This document shows, piece by piece, positions 51,940 to 61,300 of a DNA stretch of 64,000 bases. The position numbers and the translations under genes were made by a program. The stretch comes from Bacteroidota bacterium. GTDB lineage: Bacteria > Bacteroidota > Bacteroidia > Flavobacteriales > Schleiferiaceae. The stretch is from contig JANSYJ010000002.1 of the NCBI GenBank assembly GCA_024742495.1, forward strand, positions 496,001-560,000, written 5' to 3'. A model generated the notes under the pieces. The model was not told the origin of the DNA, did not search any database, and saw nothing but the letters and a program-made list of their open reading frames with translations. Each line of letters starts with the position of its first letter. Within the stretch, counting starts at the first letter, position 1.

Positions 51940-54900
51940 ATGAAACGAATACTATTTTCTATTTTCCTGTCGATGGCATGGCTCTTCTCTGTAGGGCAAG
52001 GTACAGTCGCGACACACCCGACCTTAACGGGTACTAATAGCTCGGGAGGTATCACCTTCTCGGTTAGTTCAACTACTCCTGCCGAGATTACTGGTATGAC
52101 AAACCAGTTTGCATCTGGCACCTCCTGTAATATCTGGGTTAAAGTTGGTGGAGCTGGAACTCCTCCAGGTACTATTTCTACCGCTAACGGTTGGACCCAA
52201 GTTATATCCGGAGCGAGTATTACAACTGGTGGAACCCCAACTGCAATTCCATTTGGCGGTGTTAAAATTAATATTCCACCGAATACTCCGGTTGGTATTC
52301 ACATTCAAGGAGTGGGAGGTAATACGAATTACCGTACCGGTACAGCCACGGATCAGGTCATCTTTACAGATGGTACTTTTACGGTGAATGTGGCAGACTC
52401 GGTGGCCTATGGAGGGCACCCAACTCCAACATTTAACCCACGTCGATTTTTAGGTTCTGTAACCTATGCTTTGGCAGTAACAGGTAATTGTACGCCCTTT
52501 ACTAACTTCCAGATTGACAGTATTAGCGCTACGGCAGCTAAAGTAAATTGGACGCCTGGAACTGGTAACACTGGATATAAATTAGAGTATGGCGCTCCAG
52601 GTTTTACTCCAGGTACAGGTACTAGTGTAACCGGAACTTATCCAACAACTCCTACAACGCCGCCAGTTATCTTAACTGGCCTTTCAGCAAATACAAGCTA
52701 TGATGTTTATGTTGAAGAGTATTGTAATAGTGGTGCTGATACCGTTGGTTTCCCAACTCCTCAATCTTTTACAACTACTAAGTTGTGTGGTGCTCCAACT
52801 GCTTTTACCGATTCCAATCTTACCTCCAACTCTGTTGATGTAGGTTGGGCTCAAGCCGGAGCTTATACTGAAGCTTGGCTTATGTGGGGACCAGCAGGTA
52901 CCAGCCCAGGAAGTGCGGGATGGATGGTTGATACCATTTTATCGCCTACCACAACTCATACTATTACAGGATTAAACTCTTCTACTGGTTACGACATTTT
53001 CTTAGCGACCAATTGTGGTGGAGCTAATGGAGTATCGGATACGGTAGGACCACTATCCGTAACAACACCAATTTCTGGCCCTCAAGGTCTAAACTGTACC
53101 ACTGGTTCACCCGGTGTTTTATTTAGTGATGATTTTGAAACTCAAGGTGGCTGGACCGGTAATATCGGAACTGGCGCCTCGAACTGGGTTTACAATACCG
53201 GTGGAACGGGTTCTTCAGGAACGGGTCCAAATGGTGCGCACTCAGGTTCATCATACATATACACCGAAACCTCTGGTACTGGTGGCGGTACTAATATTGA
53301 GGCAATTTCGCCAAGAATAGATTTAAGTACTTCTTTTAATAGTGCAGAATTATCTTTCTGGATTCACGCTTTTGGATCTGGTATTGATTCTGTAAAGGTT
53401 CAAGTAGGATTTTCTGCAAATGGCCCTTGGACGACGGTATTTACTAATGTAGGTCAACTGCAAACTGCTAATGGAGATCCTTGGCAAAATGTGGGTGTTA
53501 ACCTCGATAACTATGTAGGTTCTGCTATTCACCTTCGTTTCTTAGTAATCCACGGTAGTGGTTTTACCGGTGATGTAGGTATTGATTTGGTAGAAGTTAA
53601 TTCTTGTCAAACTTGTCCTTTCCCAGGAAACCCATCGGTAAACTATATCAGCAGCGACTCTGCTTATATTGCTTGGACGGGTTCAGGATTTGAGTACGAT
53701 GTAAACTGGGGTCCACTAGGATTTACCCAAGGTTCGCCATCTTCTAATTTTGATAGTACTAATGTTAATGGCATTGGTATTGGATCATTAACGGGTAATA
53801 CCGCTTACCACATGTACATCAGAAATGACTGTTCGGATTCGGCTAATGGAACTAGCGGATGGATAGGGCCAATTACTTTTGTAACCCTTTGTGATCCACT
53901 AACCGCACCTTATTTCAATAATTTTGATAGCGACTCTATTAATGAGGCTCCAATTTGTTGGGATAACCTTATAATAGGTGGAACAAATGCCCAATTCCCG
54001 AATGCCGATGTTGAGGCTTACTTTAATGCGAACTCCGCACCGAATACGGTAAGGTTCTATAATTATAATACCGATACGATAATGCTCTTTACTCCGCAGT
54101 TCTCAGATATGACTGCCGGTGATAAACGCATTAACTTCTTCGCTATGACTACCACTACTGCCACGGGTAATACCATGGAAATTGGTACGGTGGCAAGTCC
54201 AGGAGATGTAAGTACTTATACCGTACTTGATACCATCACCTTAACCAATAGCATGACGCAGTATTTCTATGATCTTACTACTGCTAATGGTTATAATGGA
54301 ACGCATGAGTTTATCGCTTTCCATCATATTGGACCAACTTTCCGTACTTATCATATTGATGACTTCACTTATGAGCAAATTCCAGCTTGTAACCCTCCAT
54401 TATTAACCAGCTTAGGTGTAAGCGGCGTTGGAGTTAGTACTGCTGCAGGCTTCTGGGGTAGTGGTTCTGATGGTGATGCTACCGTAATCGAGTGGGGTAC
54501 CACCGGCTTTACCGTTAATACCGGTTCAGGCGTAGGTCGCGATACTGTAGGTGGCGTAATTGATGCCTATACTATGACTGGTCTTGCTGCACAAACCACC
54601 TATGACTTTTATATTGCTGACAGCTGTGCTGCTAGTGGTTTAAGTCCATGGATAGGACCATTCACCTTTACAACTGCTTGTAATGTTCTCAATGCTCCAT
54701 TCTTAGAGGACTTTGATGGTTCTTCTTGGGTTGCTTCCGGTAACAATGCTGGTAACAGTATTGATCCTTGTTGGAGCACAGATCCAGACGTAAGCAATGG
54801 AGGCGAGCCCTTTAAGTGGATTCCACGTTCTACTGGACCTTCTAGTGGTAACGGACCATTAAATGATGTAACAGGTGGAAACTTTATGTATGTTGAGGCT

Positions 54901-57900
54901 TCTGGATCAACCGCTGGTGACTCAGCTTTCTTATACTCACCACTTGTAAACGTGAGCAGCTTAACTGCACCAGCTTTATATTTCTGGCAACACCGTTTTT
55001 ACGCCACAACTGGCCCAGGTGATATGCGAATTGATGTTACTAATGACTTTGGTAGCAATTGGACCACGGTATATAATACCTCTGGTAACTTACAAGGATC
55101 TGCAGGTGCACCTTGGGATGATGAGTTTGTAAACCTTCCTCAATATGTGGGAGACACCATTCAGGTACGTTTTGTAATGTTAGGTATAGGATGTTGTGGT
55201 GATGGTGCTATTGATTCGGTAGCTATTGCTGAAGCTCCTTCTTGTCCTGATCCTAGTCAATTAGCCGCTACAGGTGTTACCGATACTTCAGCTAACTTTA
55301 GCTGGGTAAGTGCCTTAAACGCTACGGTTAATGAGTTCTGGTTTGGACCAGCAGGTTTCTACCAAGGAACAACTACTACCACCGGAACCAAAGTAAATCT
55401 TGGTACTGGTTTAATGACAAGCATTGATACCCTAGATCCAGAAACTTGTTATGAGTTCCTAGTGCGCACTGCTTGTGGTCCTGGCGACACCTCTTTATGG
55501 GTAGGTCCAATTAGTTTCTGTACCGAATGTGCTTCAATTTCTGCACCTCACTACGAAAACTGGGATAACTTAGCCTCTGGATCTAAAGATGTAGGTTGTT
55601 ATGGCAGCATTGAAGGTCAGTCCCTATCGGGTAGTAACTTCTTAGGAGTAACTATTCAATCTTCTACATTTAATGCGCCACCAACGGCACCAAACTATGT
55701 AGAGTTTGATAATAGTAGCAATGTTACCGATCCATTGATTTTGGTTTCGCCATTGACAAACGATATGACGGCTGGTGACAAGCGAGTACGTTTTAGTGTA
55801 AGAGAGGCGTCAACCGCAAATACCACGGACCTTTTAGTGGGTACTATGTCGGATGGTTCTAATGCAAACACCTTCACGGCGCTTGATACAATATCCTTAA
55901 CTACTACTTTCACAGAGTACACCGTTAATTTAGATGCCGCCAACGGATATAACGGAACCGATAATTACTTCGCTTTCGCCCATGACTTAGGTGGTACCTT
56001 CGATTATATCTATTTAGATGAGGTTCGTTACGAAGCAATTCCAACTTGTATTAAGCCGACCAGCTTAAGCATAGATGCAACTACTATTACCGATGTTGCC
56101 GCTACTGCAAACTGGGTAGGTGCAAGCACTGGCTCTAACTTCCAAGTAGAGTACGGTATCAATCCATTAGGTGATCCTGGTAATACACAAATCTCGGTTA
56201 CCACTAATACTTTAAGTATGGTTGGATTAACTCCAGGTACAGGTCACTGTGTTTGGGTTCGTGAAATCTGTGCACCTGGTGATACAAGTTATTGGACAGG
56301 ACCAGCATGTTTTGCAACCCTTTGTCCTGTAGCTGGTTATACCGCTCCTTACTTTACAAATTTCGAAGGTATTACTATCGGCCAAGCGGCCGGAACTCCT
56401 TCTGGTTGGGATAACTGTTGGACGCATAGCAATACTGGAACCGTGCGTTGGGAATCTGAGGATGCAACTGGAGCTAATGAGAACAGTTTAACTACTGGGC
56501 CATTCTGGGATAATACCCTTCGTCCATCAACAGGTGGTACTTATATGTACTTAGAGACTTCCTCTTCAGGTGGTCCAGCTGAGTTGATCTCTCCACTAAT
56601 TGACATTAGTGCACTTAATAATCCAGAGTTAGAATACCACTACCACATGTTTGGTGCAACGATTAATAAACTTATCGTTTACGCTGAAGATGCTAGCGGA
56701 ACGCGCATTAACCTAGATAGTATCGGTGGTCAGCAACAAACTGCTGGTTCTGACTCCTTCTATGTGCGTAATATTTCTTTAGTTGGACTTACAGGAAGCT
56801 CTTACAACTTCATATTTGAAGGACATCGCGGAACTAGCTTTACGGGTGATATCGCAATTGATGATGTTACCGTGGGTGAAGGCGTTAGTTGTCCGGCCCC
56901 GGTTGGACTTAATCAAACCGCAGCAAGTATGACAGACGTTACTGTAGATTGGGTTTCTGGGGCAGGTCCTTGGGAGCTTGAATATGGTACCGTTGGTTTT
57001 AGTCGCGGTTCAGGGACTATGGTTACTGTTACCAGTAAGCCTTATACTATACCGGGTCTCACTTCGGCTACAAACTACGAATACTACGTACGTGAGATTT
57101 GTGCGGCTGGAGACACTTCCGTTTGGTCTGGTGCTGGTCAGGCAGCAACTTTACTGTGTAACGCTTCGGCTCAATGTACCTTCAACTTCGACCTTAACGA
57201 TAGTTTTGGTGATGGTTGGAATGGTGCAGAGATTACCATTTATCAAAATGGTATTGAAGTGGGTAAAATGGGATCAAACTTTACCACCGGTAACTTATAC
57301 CAAGATTCAATTGATCTCTGTAATGGCTTAACCACTGATGTTGTGTTAACAAATGCAGGAGGCTGGCCGAGTGAGATTGGCATCGATGTTTTCGATCCTA
57401 ATGGCGCTAATGTTGGCACCTACGCGGCTAGCGGAACAACTGCCCAAGGTGATACTCTTGCGAGCTTTACCTCAAGCTGTGGCTTCCCTTGTCCTGATCC
57501 TACTAGCTTATCCGGAACAGCCAATATCGGTTGTGATAGCATTGAAGTAGACTGGATGTCAACTTCAGGAGGTTCAATTCTTGAATACGGTCCTGCTGGC
57601 TTTACGCCAGGAACGGGAACCATGACAGGTATTGTTACTTCTCCTTATACCATCACTGGTTTAAATGCAAATACCGCTTATGATATCCACGTGGCTGATA
57701 CCTGTACTGGTGATACCTCGAATTTCATCAGCACAAGCATTACTACCGCAAATGCACCTACTCCGACTGCAGGCTTTACCTGGTCTAATACCGTTAATGG
57801 TAACCAGTTTATCCTTTATGTTGATGCGAGTAGCTCTGTTGATGCAGGTTCTTATAGCTGGGACTTTGGAAACGGTGTTACCGGGTCTGGAATGATGGAT

Positions 57901-58272
57901 ACCGTTATCTTCCTTGGAAATGGTATGTACACGGTACTACTTACTGTAACCAACGCTTGTGGTACGGATACAATCAGTCAAATTGTTAATGTAAATGTTG
58001 GCTTAGATGACAACCCATTAACCAATAGCTTGAATGTTTATCCAAACCCTGCTAGCCATAAGGTTAATATCAGCTTCAGTGAAGTTGGTAGTGGTGATGT
58101 GAACATCATCTTACGCGACGCTCAAGGTCGTGAAGTGATGTCATTCGATGACCGCATGGAAAGTGGCAAATACAGCAAGGATGTAGATGTTAGCAGCTTA
58201 GCTCGCGGCATTTATATGGTGGAAGTTAAGTCTGGAGGACTTACCGCTCACCGTCGCTTGAGTATTCGCTAA
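51940..58272 (+). CDS. Giant T9SS-secreted repeat protein (adhesin-like), copy 1
   Basis: This is a protein of about 2110 residues with a signal peptide (MKRILFSIFLSMAWLFSVGQ). An N-terminal domain of about 165 residues follows, then alternating fibronectin-III-like modules (YKLEYGAPGFTPGTG and similar) and jelly-roll/MAM-like modules (DLSTSFNSAELSFWIHAFG and similar) from about residue 190 to 1740. A DSFGDGWNGAEITIYQNG domain is at about 1750-1848. A PKD domain is near 1950-2020 (SYSWDFGNGVTGSG). The T9SS type A sorting domain is at about 2030-2110 (NVYPNPASHKVNISF...RGIYMVEVKSGG). It should be secreted and held at the surface, probably for adhesion or matrix binding. I prefer the start at 51940 because its paralog begins in the same way. 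Starts at 51904 or 51868 only add non-signal residues. Confidence 0.88.
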   Translation: MKRILFSIFLSMAWLFSVGQGTVATHPTLTGTNSSGGITFSVSSTTPAEITGMTNQFASGTSCNIWVKVGGAGTPPGTISTANGWTQVISGASITTGGTPTAIPFGGVKINIPPNTPVGIHIQGVGGNTNYRTGTATDQVIFTDGTFTVNVADSVAYGGHPTPTFNPRRFLGSVTYALAVTGNCTPFTNFQIDSISATAAKVNWTPGTGNTGYKLEYGAPGFTPGTGTSVTGTYPTTPTTPPVILTGLSANTSYDVYVEEYCNSGADTVGFPTPQSFTTTKLCGAPTAFTDSNLTSNSVDVGWAQAGAYTEAWLMWGPAGTSPGSAGWMVDTILSPTTTHTITGLNSSTGYDIFLATNCGGANGVSDTVGPLSVTTPISGPQGLNCTTGSPGVLFSDDFETQGGWTGNIGTGASNWVYNTGGTGSSGTGPNGAHSGSSYIYTETSGTGGGTNIEAISPRIDLSTSFNSAELSFWIHAFGSGIDSVKVQVGFSANGPWTTVFTNVGQLQTANGDPWQNVGVNLDNYVGSAIHLRFLVIHGSGFTGDVGIDLVEVNSCQTCPFPGNPSVNYISSDSAYIAWTGSGFEYDVNWGPLGFTQGSPSSNFDSTNVNGIGIGSLTGNTAYHMYIRNDCSDSANGTSGWIGPITFVTLCDPLTAPYFNNFDSDSINEAPICWDNLIIGGTNAQFPNADVEAYFNANSAPNTVRFYNYNTDTIMLFTPQFSDMTAGDKRINFFAMTTTTATGNTMEIGTVASPGDVSTYTVLDTITLTNSMTQYFYDLTTANGYNGTHEFIAFHHIGPTFRTYHIDDFTYEQIPACNPPLLTSLGVSGVGVSTAAGFWGSGSDGDATVIEWGTTGFTVNTGSGVGRDTVGGVIDAYTMTGLAAQTTYDFYIADSCAASGLSPWIGPFTFTTACNVLNAPFLEDFDGSSWVASGNNAGNSIDPCWSTDPDVSNGGEPFKWIPRSTGPSSGNGPLNDVTGGNFMYVEASGSTAGDSAFLYSPLVNVSSLTAPALYFWQHRFYATTGPGDMRIDVTNDFGSNWTTVYNTSGNLQGSAGAPWDDEFVNLPQYVGDTIQVRFVMLGIGCCGDGAIDSVAIAEAPSCPDPSQLAATGVTDTSANFSWVSALNATVNEFWFGPAGFYQGTTTTTGTKVNLGTGLMTSIDTLDPETCYEFLVRTACGPGDTSLWVGPISFCTECASISAPHYENWDNLASGSKDVGCYGSIEGQSLSGSNFLGVTIQSSTFNAPPTAPNYVEFDNSSNVTDPLILVSPLTNDMTAGDKRVRFSVREASTANTTDLLVGTMSDGSNANTFTALDTISLTTTFTEYTVNLDAANGYNGTDNYFAFAHDLGGTFDYIYLDEVRYEAIPTCIKPTSLSIDATTITDVAATANWVGASTGSNFQVEYGINPLGDPGNTQISVTTNTLSMVGLTPGTGHCVWVREICAPGDTSYWTGPACFATLCPVAGYTAPYFTNFEGITIGQAAGTPSGWDNCWTHSNTGTVRWESEDATGANENSLTTGPFWDNTLRPSTGGTYMYLETSSSGGPAELISPLIDISALNNPELEYHYHMFGATINKLIVYAEDASGTRINLDSIGGQQQTAGSDSFYVRNISLVGLTGSSYNFIFEGHRGTSFTGDIAIDDVTVGEGVSCPAPVGLNQTAASMTDVTVDWVSGAGPWELEYGTVGFSRGSGTMVTVTSKPYTIPGLTSATNYEYYVREICAAGDTSVWSGAGQAATLLCNASAQCTFNFDLNDSFGDGWNGAEITIYQNGIEVGKMGSNFTTGNLYQDSIDLCNGLTTDVVLTNAGGWPSEIGIDVFDPNGANVGTYAASGTTAQGDTLASFTSSCGFPCPDPTSLSGTANIGCDSIEVDWMSTSGGSILEYGPAGFTPGTGTMTGIVTSPYTITGLNANTAYDIHVADTCTGDTSNFISTSITTANAPTPTAGFTWSNTVNGNQFILYVDASSSVDAGSYSWDFGNGVTGSGMMDTVIFLGNGMYTVLLTVTNACGTDTISQIVNVNVGLDDNPLTNSLNVYPNPASHKVNISFSEVGSGDVNIILRDAQGREVMSFDDRMESGKYSKDVDVSSLARGIYMVEVKSGGLTAHRRLSIR

Positions 58273-58293
58273 TCGAATAAATAGCTTATAACA

Positions 58294-58331
58294 AACCCCG
58301 GACTTCGGTTTTCTGAAGTTCGGGGTTTTTT
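58294..58331 (+). terminator. Terminator after giant gene 1
   Basis: An 11-bp stem (CCCCGGACTTC / GAAGTTCGGGG with one G-T pair), extended by flanking A-T pairs, has an 8-base loop and runs into six Ts, 21 bases after the stop. Confidence 0.9.
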
Positions 58332-58391
58332 ATTGTCTAAAAATCAGTAACTTGAAGGGGTCTTTTGCTATAAACCTACAATTTCATACCT

Positions 58392-61300
58392 ATGAAGAAA
58401 CTGATATCCTATCTCTTTATCCTTTGTTCTGCTGCCCTATACGGCCAAGGAACAATCACCACTTCGCCACCACTGAGTCCCAATAATGGTTCTGGAGGTA
58501 TAACCTTTAATGTAAGTTCAACCTCGCCAGTAGACATTGATGGTATTAGCAATATTTTTAGTTCCGGTGCTACCACTGCTTCAGTTTGGGTTCGAGTTGG
58601 AGGAGCACAAACGCCACCTAATGTTAGCCTGGCCAATGGCTGGACGGAAGTAATTGTTGGAGCCACCATCACCGGTGCCAATAATACTTCCTTAGTGGCA
58701 ATTCCATTTGGAGGTGCTTCAATTAGTATTCCGGCAAACACACCAGTTGGAATTCACATTGAGGGCAATACTCGATATCAAACCGGAACTGCCGCTGATC
58801 AAGTAATACATAGCGATGGCACCTTAACCGTAAATGTTGCCGATTCTGTAGCCTATGGCGGACCGCTACCTAGCCCAGGCTTCAACCCACGTCGCTTTGT
58901 GGGTTCTGTAACTTACTCCCTCGGATTTTCTGGAGGATGTACACCACCCTTTTCTAATTTTCAAATTGATAGTATAAAACAAGATAGTGCCCGAATCACC
59001 TGGACGCCCGGTAATATCAATAACACTTTTAAACTCGAGTATGGTCCTAGCGGATTCACACCCGGAAATGGTGTTTCCTTTCAAGCCTCTTACTTTGGCG
59101 GACCACCTTCTGTGTTTATAGAACCTTTGATTCCCGATACGGATTATGACGTTTACCTAACGGAGTATTGCACTAACGATTCCGTTTATTTCGCAGCACC
59201 ACAAACATTCCGAACCCTACCAATCTGTCCCGCGCCGAGCAATATTCAAATTATTGCATTAGATAGTAATAGCGTAACATTTACCTATACTGCAACTACC
59301 GATTCACTTTCATGGGAGTGGGGCCCAACTGGATTTATTCAGGGAACAGGAACTACTGGTACTTCGGTGGGAGATACCATAACAATAGGAGGCTTAAGTC
59401 CTAATACAGGCTATGACTTAGCTTTAATCTCCGATTGTCGTGATCGGGGTGACAGTACCTCTCGTGTATCAAGACTTAGCTTTACCACCGACTGTGGTTA
59501 TGCCAGTGCGCGTTGGGTGGAGAACTTCGATACCACTGCTTTCCCATGTTTAAGAGCTTTTACAGATGTCAGTACCGGTACCCCAACCATAAACATCACC
59601 ACCGCTTTTAGTCCTACCAGCGGAACCCAACAGCTATTACTCAATAATAGTAGCGCCCCTGGTCCAACACAAGATATACTCCTCATTTTCCAGCCCTTCT
59701 ATGGGATGGGAAGCCTAAATAAAATGGTGGAGTTTAATGCCAAAACTGCCAGTACCACTCCAACAACAGTGGAGGTGGTTTCTATCCCAGACCCCGATAA
59801 TCCTGGGGTTTATAACCTTATTCAAAGCTTTACTTTAAATTCTAGTAATCAGAAATTCACGGTGAATCTGGATGCCGCTTCCAATTATAATGGTACCGAT
59901 CCGGTGATTGCTTTAAGACATGGGGCTCAGAATACCTTTCAAGCCATTTATGTTGATGATTTTGTATTTGATGTAATTCCTACTTGTCCACCGATTGACC
60001 CATTTACCGCTGAAGTAAATGCCGTGGGTACGGATGTGTATCTAAACTGGATTAGCTCCAGTAGCGCACAAGGGGCAAATGTATCTTGGGGTAACCCGGG
60101 CTTTACGCCAAATGCAGGCTTAGGTACCATTACTACCATAGATACTTTCGCTGTAGTTAGCGGCCTCACCGCAAATACCATTTACGAGTTTTACATTCAA
60201 GATTCTTGCGCCGCTAATGACGAGGCAGTTTGGGTGGGTCCATTTAGCGTTTTAACCGGCTGTGTTGCGCTAAGCCCTGTTTCATTGCCTATGTTCGATG
60301 GTTTCGAACTCTACACCGGCCCTACTTTTAACGGAACAACTAACCTTTGTAATTCTACCCACAGTTGGCGATTTGATGCCTCGGATGAAGCAAGCTCAAG
60401 AATGCGCTTGCAGGCTGGAGCAAATTATTTAAAAAATGGTTTACAAGCAGCAACCTTAGACCATTCGCCAACTGCTCCCGCGGTACAAACAAATTATTTA
60501 ACCCTTACGGTTAATTTGAGCAGTTATACTAGTTCGGGAGGGATTCAATTGGGCTTCTACATTATGTCGCATGGACAAGAAGCCAGTCCAGATAACCGAG
60601 TATGGGTGCGCGGCGCCCCCAGTGATCCATGGATTGAAGCGGTGGATCTAGATGCTCTTAGAAGTGCGCAAGGCATTTATGACTCAATCCAAGGATTGGA
60701 TATTAAGGGAATTATTAATGGCGCAGGTCAAACGGTTGGAGCCGCTACTCAAATTCGCTTTGGTCAAAGCGGTCGTTTTGGATCCTTCAATACTACTTTT
60801 TCTGATGGTATCACCATCGATGATGTGAGTTTAGAAGCCGTAAGTTGTCCGATCCCACCAGGACTAAATGTAAGTGCTGTGTTTGATACTACCGCTACTT
60901 TAAATTGGGCAGGCTCTGCAAGTCAGTATCAATATTGGTTTGGTCCCGGAGGCTTCTACCAAGGTACTACTACCACTGCGGGAACTAAGCATTTCATCAA
61001 TGCCAATTCGGTTGTGCTCGATACCTTAAACCCGCAAAACTGTTATCAATTTTTAGTTCGCAGTATTTGTGCAGCGGGAGATACCAGTGCCTGGGGTGGA
61101 CCATTTGATTTTTGTACGCCATGCTCACCCATCAGTGCGCCTAATACCGAAGATTGGAATGCCCTTTTGAGCGGTAAAGACCTGGGTTGTTTTTCTGCCA
61201 TTCAGGATCCGAGCCACCTAACTAGTAACTTCCTAGGAGCATCGGTTACGGCAGCAGGATCTCCATTTTCGCCATCACGGCAAGTGGAAATGGATAATAG

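Noticed and set aside
52069-52419. 116-codon antisense frame inside giant gene 1
   Set aside because: It is a shadow of the Thr/Gly/Ser-rich coding sequence. There is no start context and no homology pattern.
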